64,000 nucleotides of DNA from Roseibaca sp. Y0-43 (GTDB taxonomy: Bacteria > Pseudomonadota > Alphaproteobacteria > Rhodobacterales > Rhodobacteraceae). The stretch lies in NCBI RefSeq assembly GCF_020667835.1, contig NZ_JAFMPR010000005.1, positions 235,799 to 299,798 of the forward strand, written 5' to 3'. The notes beneath the pieces were generated by a model. That model was not told the origin of the DNA and did no database searches. It saw nothing but the letters and a program-made list of their open reading frames with translations. Numbering within the stretch: position 1 is the stretch's first letter; each line of letters opens with the position of its first letter. Below, piece by piece: positions 16,642 through 25,027 of this stretch. The translations under genes were made by a program, and so were the position numbers.

Positions 16642-17556
16642 CTAGCCTTGCGGTGCCGCGATCCCGCGCACGGCAGAGACGCTTTTGACCAATATGTAGA
16701 GGAACACCAGCAGCACCACAAACCCGAAGCCCTGTGTCAGCCCGACCGGCCCCAGAAAGGCCGACAGCCCGCCCTGCACCAGCATCAGCGGTGTCACAGT
16801 CAGAAGCGACCAAAACAGCGCAAGCCGTGCAAGGATACCCGGCACGATACGGCCGGACAGGCGCAGCCCCAGTTTCAGAAGCGCGGCAAAGCCATAAAGC
16901 AGCAAGGGCAACAGGAACATGATCCCGAACATCGCGCCGCCCATCCGCTGTTCGAAGGTGACCGACGGGTCAAGCGTTGCCGCGCGCGACAGGATGGGCC
17001 ATTGCGAAACGAAAATCAGGGCGCAGGCCAGAAGGGCGAAGAACATCACCTGCGGCTCGCGCAGGTCGCCCCGCGCGAGTGCGCCAACAACTAGCCTTGG
17101 TTTCATATAGGTCGCCAGAATTCTCCCGAGCAAGCCATGCGGCAATTCGAAGTTTGCATCTGCTTCATTTTCAACTGGAAGTTCCTGCGACGATTCTTCT
17201 ATTTCGAGGCTTTTTATGCCGTTCTTTCGAAGGAAAACGAACACGAGAGACGTCACAGGCAACACTAACACTGCTGCCCACCACTTCGATAAACCGATGG
17301 CTAAACAGTACCGAGCCACCGTGTGCATAGCGACCAACCAAAGGAGAACGGGTATAATCACCAAAGCAACACTGAATGGTTGAAAACCAAGTGGTGGCAT
17401 GATCGAAAGCCGGGTCGCCGCTGTCCACGTCAAAACCAGCAAGCTAGGCAAGACACCCAAAAAAACCATGTGTTTGAATGATGTGGGCTTGGAAGCCATC
17501 CAAATTGACAGCATTCCAAAACCAAAAATTGCCGCTGCTATTGAGGGCGCTGCCAT
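16642..17556 (-). CDS. Membrane protein: unknown N-terminal module joined to a Yip1-like C-terminal half
   Basis: 304 residues with about eight membrane segments. Residues from about 145 on (RILATYMKPRLVVGALARGD, then QVMFFALLACALIFVSQWP) look like a Yip1-type protein of about 160 residues. The first 140 residues carry four further membrane segments and a polar acidic linker (EIEESSQELPVENEADANFE), and I do not recognise them. This N-terminal part is encoded by much less GC-rich DNA: about 48 percent over 17161-17580 by hand count, against the mid-60s around it. The normal start of the Yip1 gene therefore seems to have been replaced or extended by foreign DNA. It lies between sufD and the other Yip1 gene in the same direction. 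Confidence 0.72.
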   Translation of the reverse strand: MAAPSIAAAIFGFGMLSIWMASKPTSFKHMVFLGVLPSLLVLTWTAATRLSIMPPLGFQPFSVALVIIPVLLWLVAMHTVARYCLAIGLSKWWAAVLVLPVTSLVFVFLRKNGIKSLEIEESSQELPVENEADANFELPHGLLGRILATYMKPRLVVGALARGDLREPQVMFFALLACALIFVSQWPILSRAATLDPSVTFEQRMGGAMFGIMFLLPLLLYGFAALLKLGLRLSGRIVPGILARLALFWSLLTVTPLMLVQGGLSAFLGPVGLTQGFGFVVLLVFLYILVKSVSAVRGIAAPQG

Positions 17557-17586
17557 AAACCGTTCTTCTCTAGTTCCGAGCTGGTG

Positions 17587-18879
17587 TCACTTATGACGCT
17601 GCAACCACGCTTCAAGACGGTCGCGCAGGTCGCCCGCGAGCGCGTCATCCGCGATCTCGTCCAGCGCTTCGGCGAGGAAGGCCAGAACCAGCAGCATCTT
17701 GGCCTCTGCCTCGGGGACGCCGCGCGCGCGCATGTAGTAAAGCTGCGTCGCGTCAATCTCGCCCGAGGTCGAGCCATGGCTGCATTTCACGTCATCGGCG
17801 TAGATTTCCAGCTCTGGCTTGGCAAGGAATTGCGCATCCTCGTCCAGCAGCAGCGCCTGGCTGATCTGGTAGCCGTCGGTTTTCTGCGCCACACGGTCCA
17901 CAAGGATCTTGCCCTGGAACACGCCCACCGCGCCGTGACGAAGCACTTTTTTGAACACCTGACGGCTTTCGCAGCCCGGCGCGTTATGTGCCACGAACAC
18001 CGTGTCATCGGCATGAAATGCGCCGTCGCCAACGCTTGCGCCCGCCAGATGGGCTGAACCGTCTGCCCCGTCCAGCCAGACCTGCGCCTCGTTGCGGGTC
18101 AACTGGCCGTTCACCGTCAGCGTGAAGCTTTTCAGCTGCGCCTTGGCGCCAAGCTGGGCAAAGATATGCGATGCCCCCATGCGCGCATGGTCGCGGCCTT
18201 GGCTGCGGATGTGATGCAGCGTCGCGCCCTCGGCAATATCCGCCTCGATCACTGTGTTCGACCGCGCGGCCAGCGGGCCGTGTTCCAGAAGCGTGACCTC
18301 TGCCCCCGCTTCGACACGGATGACATGGTGCAGCAGTGCGTCGGAGCCGTCCGCGCTGCGGCGATAGATCAGCGAAATCGGCTTGGCAGGCGTGCCCGTC
18401 ACCCGGATCAGCACCCCTTGCGTGGCATAGGCGGTGTTGAAGCTGGCCAAGGGCCGCTCGACCGGGGTTTGCGCGCGGGCGTCCAGCGTGCCGTAGATGT
18501 CCTTGGCCCAATGCAGATCGGCCTTTGCCGCGTCTTCCAGCAGGCCGATTTCCACGCCCTCCAACGCGAGCGCGTCGGAAGCGGCTGCATCGAACACACC
18601 ATCGACAAACACAAGCTTCACCCGGTCGAACGCGTCGAACATCGGCGCTTCGTCGCTTGTGTCTTGAATGGCGGCCGTGGCCGTGCCTTCGGCGATCAGC
18701 GCGCGCGGGTCGGTGAATTTCCAGTATTCATCGCGCTTGAGCGGTGCGCCCATTTCGGACCAGCGCGCCAAGGCGGCTTCGCGGGCGCGGGTGATCCACG
18801 CACCACCTTGCGGCAAGGGCCGAACAAGCTCTGCCGCGCGCTCCTGCTTTTGCGCTTTCAGCTTCGCTCGTGGCATCAT
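17587..18879 (-). CDS. sufD: Fe-S cluster assembly protein SufD
   Basis: 430 residues. SufD joins SufB and SufC in the SufBC2D scaffold. The N-terminal segment (MMPRAKLKAQKQERAAELVR) and WKFTDPRALI are followed by the beta-helix core; the end contains DDVKCSHGSTSGEIDATQLYYMRARGVP (only partly quoted: CSHGSTSGEID), the conserved SufD/SufB segment with Cys and His. GGAGG lies 7 bases before the first ATG, which overlaps the sufC stop codon. It ends just upstream of the low-GC membrane gene. Confidence 0.95.
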   Translation of the reverse strand: MMPRAKLKAQKQERAAELVRPLPQGGAWITRAREAALARWSEMGAPLKRDEYWKFTDPRALIAEGTATAAIQDTSDEAPMFDAFDRVKLVFVDGVFDAAASDALALEGVEIGLLEDAAKADLHWAKDIYGTLDARAQTPVERPLASFNTAYATQGVLIRVTGTPAKPISLIYRRSADGSDALLHHVIRVEAGAEVTLLEHGPLAARSNTVIEADIAEGATLHHIRSQGRDHARMGASHIFAQLGAKAQLKSFTLTVNGQLTRNEAQVWLDGADGSAHLAGASVGDGAFHADDTVFVAHNAPGCESRQVFKKVLRHGAVGVFQGKILVDRVAQKTDGYQISQALLLDEDAQFLAKPELEIYADDVKCSHGSTSGEIDATQLYYMRARGVPEAEAKMLLVLAFLAEALDEIADDALAGDLRDRLEAWLQRHK

Positions 18880-19637
18880 GCGTTTGCCTCCGCCAACAGG
18901 TCGGCATAGCCGTTATTCTCGACTTCCAGCGCCAGTTCGGGGCCACCGGTCTTGATGATCCGGCCTTCGGACATGATGTGCACCACATCGGGTTTGATAT
19001 GGTCCAGCAGGCGCTGGTAATGGGTGATGACCAGAAACGCGCGGTCGGGCGAGCGCAGCGCGTTCACGCCTTCGCTCACCAGCTTCATCGCATCGACGTC
19101 CAGGCCCGAATCCGTTTCGTCCAAGATGCACATCTTGGGCTCCAACATGGCCATTTGCAGGATCTCGTTGCGCTTCTTTTCGCCGCCAGAGAAGCCCACA
19201 TTGACCGGGCGTTTCAGCATATCCGCGTCGATCTGCAATTCCTTCGCCTTGGCGCGCACCACTTTCAGGAACTCGCCCGCAGACAATTCTTCTTCGCCGC
19301 GTGCCTTGCGCTGCGCGTTCACGGCGGTGCGCAGGAAGGTCATGTTGCCCACGCCCGGAATCTCGACCGGATACTGGAACGCCAAGAACAGGCCAGCCGC
19401 CGCGCGCTCTTCGGGTTCCATGTCCAGCAGGTCTTCGCCTTCCAGCGTGGCGCTGCCTTCGGTCACTTCATAGCCGTCGCGGCCCGACAACACGTAGGAC
19501 AGCGTCGATTTGCCCGACCCGTTCGGCCCCATGATGGCGTGCACTTCGCCGGGGTTGATGGTCAGCGACAGACCCTTGAGGATTTTCACCTCTGAATCGT
19601 CTTCAAGCTCACAATGCAGGTTCTCGATCTTCAGCAT
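18876..19637 (-). CDS. sufC: Fe-S cluster assembly ATPase SufC
   Basis: 253 residues, soluble ABC-type ATPase. Walker A GPNGSGKST at 37-45, the SufC signature FSGGEKKRNEILQMA near 150 and Walker B KMCILDETDSGLDVDA follow in order. It drives conformational change of the SufBC2D complex. Its last codons overlap the sufD start (ATGATG). It is separated from sufB by the small ybjQ gene. Confidence 0.97.
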   Translation of the reverse strand: MLKIENLHCELEDDSEVKILKGLSLTINPGEVHAIMGPNGSGKSTLSYVLSGRDGYEVTEGSATLEGEDLLDMEPEERAAAGLFLAFQYPVEIPGVGNMTFLRTAVNAQRKARGEEELSAGEFLKVVRAKAKELQIDADMLKRPVNVGFSGGEKKRNEILQMAMLEPKMCILDETDSGLDVDAMKLVSEGVNALRSPDRAFLVITHYQRLLDHIKPDVVHIMSEGRIIKTGGPELALEVENNGYADLLAEANA

Positions 19638-19649
19638 GGTTTCGTCCCC

Positions 19650-19964
19650 TTATTCTACAGTCACGGCGGTTCCGGAAATCGACACCATCAACATCGAATC
19701 CCCCACCACTTCATAATCCAGATCAACGCCGACCACGGCGTTCGCGCCCATCGCGCGGGCGCGCTCTTCAAGCTCGCGGCTGGCCTCTACTCGCGCATCG
19801 GCCAGCTTGGTTTCATAGACACCAGAGCGCCCGCCGATCACATCGGTGATGGACGCCATGAAATCGCGCACGACGTTCGAGCCCATGATGACCTCGCCCA
19901 CCACCAGCCCATGATAGGCGGTGATGCGGTGGCCTTCGATGGTTTGGGTTGTGGTGATGATCAC
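19650..19964 (-). CDS. YbjQ/UPF0145 family protein
   Basis: 104 residues. It matches the YbjQ (heavy-metal-binding domain, UPF0145) family: [37 protein letters not shown] and [16 protein letters not shown]. These proteins form small pentameric rings; the function is not established. The start is GTG inside the sufB stop (GTGA), after GGAAGGG, so it is translationally coupled to sufB. Its place between sufB and sufC suggests a part in Fe-S biogenesis, or merely co-expression. Confidence 0.88.
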   Translation of the reverse strand: MIITTTQTIEGHRITAYHGLVVGEVIMGSNVVRDFMASITDVIGGRSGVYETKLADARVEASRELEERARAMGANAVVGVDLDYEVVGDSMLMVSISGTAVTVE

Positions 19965-21472
19965 CCCACCGACCCTTCCAGAGAAATCGCCACCAGCGCC
20001 TGCGCTTCCATGGCGAATTCCATCGGCAGCTCTTGCAACACTTCCTTGCAGAAGCCGTTCACCACGAGCGCAACCGCCTCTTCCTCGTCCATGCCGCGCT
20101 GGCGGCAATAGAAAAGCTGGTCATCATCCACCTTGGACGTGGTCGCCTCATGCTCGACGCGGGAAGATGCGTTCTTCACCTCGATATAGGGCACCGTATG
20201 CGCGCCGCACAGATCGCCGATCAGCAAGCTGTCGCACTGGGTATAGTTGCGCGAATTCTTCGCCTTCGGGTGCATCGACACCAGCCCGCGATAGGTGTTC
20301 TGCGCGTGCCCCGCGCTGATCCCCTTGGACACGATGCGCGAGCGGGTGTTCTTGCCCAGATGCACCATCTTGGTGCCGGTATCGGCCTGCTGCCAGTTAT
20401 TGGCGATGGCGATCGAGTAGAACTCGCCTTGGCTGTCATCGCCGCGCAGAATGCAGGACGGGTATTTCCACGTGATGGCTGACCCGGTTTCGACCTGCGT
20501 CCACATCACTTTCGCGCGGTCCTCGCGGCAATCGGCGCGCTTGGTGACGAAGTTGTAGATGCCGCCCTTGCCGTTCTCGTCGCCGGGGAACCAGTTCTGC
20601 ACGGTGGAATATTTCACCTCTGCATCTTCCAGCACGACGATCTCCACCACCGCCGCATGTAGCTGCGCGGTGTCGCGCTTGGGCGCGGTGCAGCCTTCCA
20701 GATAGCTGACATGGCTGCCTTTTTCGGCCACGATCAAGGTGCGCTCGAACTGGCCGGTGTTTTCAGCATTGATGCGGAAATAGGTCGACAGCTCCATCGG
20801 GCATTTCACGCCTTCGGGGATGTAGACAAAGCTGCCATCGCTGAAGACCGCCGAATTGAGTGCGGCGAAGTAATTGTCGTTCTGCGGCACGACGCTGCCC
20901 AGGTATTTCCTCACCAGCTCCGGATGCTCTTGCACCGCTTCCGAGATCGAGCAGAAAATCACGCCCGCCGCCGCCAGTTCCTTCTTGAAAGTCGTGCCCA
21001 CGCTGACAGAATCGAACACCGCATCCACGGCCACCTTGCGGCCCTCATCCGCGCCCTCGACACCGGCAAGGATCATCTGCTCTTTCAGCGGAATGCCCAG
21101 CTTGGCGTAGGTTTCCAAAAGCTTCGGGTCGACCTCGTCCAGCGATTTCGGCTTTTCCGTCATCGACTTGGGCTTGGCGTAGTAATACTGCTCCTGATAG
21201 TCGATCTCCGGAATATCCAGCATCGCCCAATCCGGCCCTTCCATGGTGGTCCAGCGGCGATAGGCTTCCAGCCGCCATTCCAGCAGCCATTCCGGTTCGT
21301 TGTTCTTCTCCGAGATCAGGCGCACGATGTCCTCGCTCAGACCTTTCGGCGCGAACTCCATCTCGATCTCGGTTTCCCAGCCATGCTTGTAGGTGCCGGC
21401 CATGGATTGCACGGTTTCGACCGTCTCGCGGTCCACACCTTCGCGCAACTCGGTATTGTCCAATGCAGCCAT
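19961..21472 (-). CDS. sufB: Fe-S cluster scaffold protein SufB
   Basis: 503 residues. SufB is the main scaffold on which clusters are built. Recognised segments: [20 protein letters not shown] near the N terminus, [40 protein letters not shown], and the C-terminal [20 protein letters not shown] with [19 protein letters not shown]. The start chosen ([12 protein letters not shown]) is preceded by AAGGGGAAAG; an in-frame ATG 69 bases upstream adds a non-conserved tail. sufB is coupled to ybjQ by a GTGA overlap. Confidence 0.97.
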   Translation of the reverse strand: MAALDNTELREGVDRETVETVQSMAGTYKHGWETEIEMEFAPKGLSEDIVRLISEKNNEPEWLLEWRLEAYRRWTTMEGPDWAMLDIPEIDYQEQYYYAKPKSMTEKPKSLDEVDPKLLETYAKLGIPLKEQMILAGVEGADEGRKVAVDAVFDSVSVGTTFKKELAAAGVIFCSISEAVQEHPELVRKYLGSVVPQNDNYFAALNSAVFSDGSFVYIPEGVKCPMELSTYFRINAENTGQFERTLIVAEKGSHVSYLEGCTAPKRDTAQLHAAVVEIVVLEDAEVKYSTVQNWFPGDENGKGGIYNFVTKRADCREDRAKVMWTQVETGSAITWKYPSCILRGDDSQGEFYSIAIANNWQQADTGTKMVHLGKNTRSRIVSKGISAGHAQNTYRGLVSMHPKAKNSRNYTQCDSLLIGDLCGAHTVPYIEVKNASSRVEHEATTSKVDDDQLFYCRQRGMDEEEAVALVVNGFCKEVLQELPMEFAMEAQALVAISLEGSVG

Positions 21473-21498
21473 GTCTTTCCCCTTCTTGTGTCGCGCTG

Positions 21499-22545
21499 TC
21501 AGGCCGCGCGTGCCTCGAACCGCCGATACTGTTTCAGCCACGCCTCGGCAAAACGCAGCACCATCTCTTCCGTCGCATCGGGGCCAAGCGAGACGCGGAC
21601 AGCGCCCTGCGCCGTGGCCTCGTCATAGCCCATCGCCGTCAGCACGTCCGACCGGCGCGCCTTGCCCGATGAACAGGCAGAGCCTGCGGAAATGGCAAAC
21701 CCTGCAAGGTCCATCTGCATGACCTGCGTTTCGCCTTTCCAGCCGGGGGTGGCCACGCAGAGCGTGTTCGGCAACCGCTGACAGCCTTTCCCGACAGAAA
21801 TAGTCAATTCAGCCGACGCGTCCAGAGTTTTTTCTAGAATATTTCTAATTTCTTCCACGCGGGCCCAAACCCCGTCGGCCAGATCGCGCTGCGCGGCTTC
21901 GGCTGCCGCGCCGAACCCGGCAATGCCCACAAGGTTCTCGGTGCCCGCACGGCGGCCCATCTCTTGCCCGCCGCCCCGGATTTGCGCCGCAAGATCCGTG
22001 CCTTGGCGGATCACAAGCGCGCCGATGCCCTTCGGCCCGCCCAGCTTGTGCGCCGAGATGAACCCCATCTCGACCCCCAGCCAGTTGAACGCGAAGGGGA
22101 TCTTGCCGAAGCCTTGGGTCAGGTCGCTGACCGCCAGACCCTGCGGCAAATCCTGCACGATCCCGGTTTCCGAATTCGCCAGTTGCAGCGTCGCACGGGC
22201 CGGGTCTGGCACCGCCACGCGGCCCTGCGGGTCCACGGCCAGGCTGCCATCGGTCCAGGCGCGCACGGCGTCATGCTCGATCTTGGCCCCCGCCAGGCCG
22301 CGCCCGGACAGCGCCAGCGCCGCAGCCTCTGTCGCGCCAGAGGTAAAGACGATATCCGCCCCTTCCGCGCCCAGCGCCGCCGCGACCTGCGCGCGCGCGC
22401 GCTCCATCATGGCGCGCGCCGCACGCCCCTCGGCATGAACCGATGACGGATTGCCAACCACGTCCATTGCCGCCACCATTGCCGCGCGCGCGTCCGGGCG
22501 CAGCGGCGTGGTGGCATTCCAGTCAAGATAGACACGTTCGGGCAC
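21499..22545 (-). CDS. iscS: Cysteine desulfurase, NifS/IscS type
   Basis: 348 residues, group I cysteine desulfurase. It begins [19 protein letters not shown] lysine K167 lies in [10 protein letters not shown] and the mobile catalytic cysteine is C291 in [10 protein letters not shown]. The protein is shorter than E. coli IscS (about 400). The start codon is GTG with AGGAG 9 bases upstream. It stands between iscR and sufB, so this operon has two desulfurases, this one and sufS at the far end. Around 21800-21850 a short AT-rich patch lies inside an otherwise GC-rich gene. Confidence 0.93.
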   Translation of the reverse strand: MPERVYLDWNATTPLRPDARAAMVAAMDVVGNPSSVHAEGRAARAMMERARAQVAAALGAEGADIVFTSGATEAAALALSGRGLAGAKIEHDAVRAWTDGSLAVDPQGRVAVPDPARATLQLANSETGIVQDLPQGLAVSDLTQGFGKIPFAFNWLGVEMGFISAHKLGGPKGIGALVIRQGTDLAAQIRGGGQEMGRRAGTENLVGIAGFGAAAEAAQRDLADGVWARVEEIRNILEKTLDASAELTISVGKGCQRLPNTLCVATPGWKGETQVMQMDLAGFAISAGSACSSGKARRSDVLTAMGYDEATAQGAVRVSLGPDATEEMVLRFAEAWLKQYRRFEARAA

Positions 22546-22562
22546 GACCCGCTTCTCCTGAT

Positions 22563-22623
22563 TTCATCCTTGCCCAAATATCCCGGGGGAGTCGCGGCGC
22601 AGCCGCGGCGGGGGCAGCGCCCC
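22563..22623 (-). repeat. Dispersed two-hairpin repeat, copy A
   Basis: Plus-strand order: core TTCATCCTTGCCCAAATATC, then CCGGGGGA, hairpin GTCGCGGcgcagCCGCGgC (near-perfect) and hairpin GGGGGCagcGCCCCC. It fills the space between the iscR stop codon and the iscS ribosome site. Copies B (27628-27690) and C (57255-57319) share the core and the two-hairpin plan. It could act as an attenuator or stabiliser inside the operon. Confidence 0.8.
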
Positions 22624-23082
22624 CTATTCGTCCACGACCTGAAACAAGCTTGGCACGGCGGGGCATGGCGTCAGCGCGTTCTTCGCCACATCCGACAGGC
22701 GCGCCTGGTGCAGGAACACGTAGACATGCGCCGACAGGCTTTCCCACAAACGGTTGGTCAGCGATTGCGCGCGCGATCCGGTCACGGCCCCTTTCGCGCC
22801 CGCGCCCTTGTCCATGGCGCTGACGGTTTCGTCCACCGCTTCCAGGATATCCGACACGCGGATCGCATCGGCGGGTCGCGCCAGCCTGTAGCCGCCGCCC
22901 GGCCCGCGCACCGATGCCACCAGCCCCGCGCGGCGCAGCTTGACGAAAAGCTGTTCCAGATAGGCGAGCGAGACATTTTGCCGCTCGGCAATCTCTCCCA
23001 GCGACACCAGCTCGCCCTCGGGCGCAAGGGCCAGGTCCACCAGAGCGATCATCGCGTAGCGCCCCTTTGTCGAGAGTTTCAT
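22624..23082 (-). CDS. iscR: Rrf2-family regulator IscR (lone-cysteine type)
   Basis: 152 residues. The N-terminal winged helix is a typical Rrf2 domain: MKLSTKGRYAMIALVDLAL, AERQNVSLAYLEQLFVKLR and VRGPGGGYRLARP. The stretch 88-104, where IscR normally has three cluster-binding cysteines, reads without cysteine; the only cysteine of the protein is C140 near the C terminus. This is the lone-cysteine IscR described for Rhodobacter, known to regulate iron-sulfur genes. First gene of the suf operon. A GAGGG lies 7 bases before the ATG. A probable Irr (iron-control) box lies about 130-150 bases upstream. Confidence 0.93.
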   Translation of the reverse strand: MKLSTKGRYAMIALVDLALAPEGELVSLGEIAERQNVSLAYLEQLFVKLRRAGLVASVRGPGGGYRLARPADAIRVSDILEAVDETVSAMDKGAGAKGAVTGSRAQSLTNRLWESLSAHVYVFLHQARLSDVAKNALTPCPAVPSLFQVVDE

Positions 23083-23207
23083 CCTTTTGCCCTCAGCAAC
23101 TGGTCGCACATGGCACGGGGGCGCCTATCCGGTTGACCTTTGCCCCCTCGCGCCCTAATGCTGTCGTGCTGCCCCGGCGTTGCAGGTTCTGCACACGCAT
23201 GGCCATA

Positions 23208-23231
23208 TCTAAACTTTAGAATGGCTCTAAA
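23208..23231. promoter_or_regulatory. Probable Irr/iron-control element upstream of iscR
   Basis: TTTAGAA-TGG-CTCTAAA at 23215-23231 fits the iron control element TTTAGAA-N3-TTCTAAA in 13 of 14 positions. It overlaps a second palindrome TCTAAA-C-TTTAGA (23208-23220), giving three alternating 6-base arms. On the iscR strand TTGACT (23247-23252) could be a -35 box, which puts the element over the -10 region. Control of suf operons by Irr and IscR is established in Rhodobacterales; binding at this site is inferred. The hydrolase gene starts 126 bases away on the other side. Confidence 0.72.
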
Positions 23232-23356
23232 ATACCTGAATGTGAAAGTCAAGAATGCACCCGCACGGCCCGCCATATTCATCCGCAGCCCAATTAAGCC
23301 CATTCCGCGCAGCCGCTGCCGCGCCAAGCCACGACCGTTCTGCATAAGGCTTCCCC

Positions 23357-24016
23357 ATGCCAGAGATCATTTTCGCCGGCCCCGAAGGCCGACTGGAAGG
23401 CCGCTTCCACCCGCAACGCAAGCCCGACGCGCCCATTGCCATCGTGCTTCATCCGCATCCGCAATTCGGCGGCACGATGAATAACAAGGTGGTCTACAAT
23501 CTGCATTACGCCTTCCACGAGATGGGCTTTTCGGTACTACGCTTCAATTTCCGGGGCGTGGGCCGCAGCCAGGGCGAGTATGACCAAGGCGTGGGCGAGT
23601 TGTCCGATGCGGCCGCCGCCCTCGATTATGTGCAGGCGCAAAGCCAGAACGCACGGCATTGCTGGGTCGCAGGTTTCAGCTTTGGCGCGTGGATCGGGAT
23701 GCAGCTTCTGATGCGGCGGCCCGACATCACGGGCTTCGTGTCGGTCGCACCGCCCGCCAATCTTTATGATTTCAGCTTCCTTGCCCCCTGCCCCGCGTCC
23801 GGCCTGATTATCAACGGCACCGCCGACCGCGTGGCCCCGCCGCGCGACACGCAGGCGCTGGTGGCAAAGCTGAAAGAACAGCGCGGCATCACGATCACGC
23901 ATGAAGAGATCGAGGGCGCGGATCATTTCTTCCAGAACGAAGAACAGCATATGCAGCCCATGCTGCAAACCGTGACCAGCTATGTCACCCGCCGCCTGAC
24001 AGAGGGCAGCCGGTAG
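23357..24016 (+). CDS. Alpha/beta hydrolase, function unknown
   Basis: 219 residues, small alpha/beta hydrolase of the dienelactone-hydrolase-like group: LHPHPQFGGTMNNKVVY, FRGVGRSQGEYDQG, nucleophile elbow GFSFGAW near residue 108, NGTADRVAPP and the final histidine in GADHFF. No signal peptide, so cytoplasmic. It is divergent from iscR and shares its regulatory region. Homologues next to suf operons are common in this group; no substrate can be named. Confidence 0.87.
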   Translation: MPEIIFAGPEGRLEGRFHPQRKPDAPIAIVLHPHPQFGGTMNNKVVYNLHYAFHEMGFSVLRFNFRGVGRSQGEYDQGVGELSDAAAALDYVQAQSQNARHCWVAGFSFGAWIGMQLLMRRPDITGFVSVAPPANLYDFSFLAPCPASGLIINGTADRVAPPRDTQALVAKLKEQRGITITHEEIEGADHFFQNEEQHMQPMLQTVTSYVTRRLTEGSR

Positions 24017-24022
24017 GCGCGA

Positions 24023-24346
24023 ATGCACTGGCTGTTCCTTGGCATCGCCATCGCGTTCGAGACCTTGGGCACAACGCTTCTCAAGGCCAGCGACGGGATG
24101 ACCCGCGCGGTGCCGGGCATCGGGGCTTTTGCCGCCTACGCGGTGTCGTTCTGGCTGCTATCGCTGGCGCTACGTGTCATCCCGGTAGGCGTGGCCTATG
24201 CCATTTGGGCGGGGCTTGGCATTTGCCTGATCGCGGCCATCGGCTGGGTGATGTTCGGCCAAAAGCTGGATTGGGCGGCAATGCTGGGCATAGCGCTGAT
24301 CCTGTCGGGCATTCTGGTCATCAACCTGTTCAGCGCCAAGGTCTAA
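24023..24346 (+). CDS. SMR-family multidrug efflux protein
   Basis: 107 residues and four membrane helices, the size of EmrE/QacE/SugE proteins. It starts MHWLFLGIAIAFETLGTTLL; the essential membrane glutamate is E13. The family exports cationic drugs or guanidinium in exchange for protons. It lies 6 bases after the hydrolase and 3 bases before the YitT gene, so all three are probably co-transcribed. Confidence 0.9.
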   Translation: MHWLFLGIAIAFETLGTTLLKASDGMTRAVPGIGAFAAYAVSFWLLSLALRVIPVGVAYAIWAGLGICLIAAIGWVMFGQKLDWAAMLGIALILSGILVINLFSAKV

Positions 24347-24349
24347 GCC

Positions 24350-24952
24350 GTGTCCGATCGCCCGACCCATACCCTGTTCGAAGACGCTCAAGGCCTGATC
24401 GTGGGCACGGGGCTGTGCGGCTTCGGCCTGTCGCTTCTGACCAGCGCGGGGCTTGTCACCGGCCAGACCGCGGGGCTGGCGGTGCTCTTGTCTTACGTGA
24501 CCGGCCTTAGCTTCGCCGTTCTGTTCTTCACCATCAACCTGCCCTTCTATTGGCTGGCCTATCGCCATCTGGGCCGCGATTTCACGCTCAAGACCTTTGT
24601 CGCCGTGGTGCTGGTCTCGGTCTTTGCCGACCTCTCGGACCGGCTGGTCAGCATTGCGCCCGCGCATCCCGCCGTGGCCGCCATCCTGTTCGGCATGATC
24701 GCGGGCGCGGGGCTTCTGGCGATCTTCCGCCACCGCGCCAGCCTTGGCGGCGTGGGCATCCTTGCCTATTACCTGCAAGAGCGGATGGGCTGGCGCGCGG
24801 GCTGGGTGCAACTGGCTTTCGACCTTGCCCTGTTCGGCGCTGCACTGCTGGTCATGGCGCCCACGCTGGTGCTGTGGTCGCTGCTGGGCGCGGCCATTCT
24901 GAATGTCATCATCGGCGTCAACCACCGGCGAGATCGCTACATCGCCACCTGA
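24350..24952 (+). CDS. YitT-family membrane protein
   Basis: 200 residues, five hydrophobic segments. The opening LCGFGLSLLTSAGLVTGQTAG with FTINLPFYWLAYRHLGRDFT, then GLLAIFRHRASLGGVGILAYYL, fits the YitT/DUF161 family of unknown transport function. The start codon is GTG, 3 bases after the stop codon of the SMR gene. An ATG start was not seen near it. Confidence 0.82.
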   Translation: MSDRPTHTLFEDAQGLIVGTGLCGFGLSLLTSAGLVTGQTAGLAVLLSYVTGLSFAVLFFTINLPFYWLAYRHLGRDFTLKTFVAVVLVSVFADLSDRLVSIAPAHPAVAAILFGMIAGAGLLAIFRHRASLGGVGILAYYLQERMGWRAGWVQLAFDLALFGAALLVMAPTLVLWSLLGAAILNVIIGVNHRRDRYIAT

Positions 24953-25027
24953 TGCGACATTCAAGGGCTGGCCAGACGCCCCGCAATCGGCTAATGCGGC
25001 GGCGCAGCACAAAAAGGCAACTCTGTT

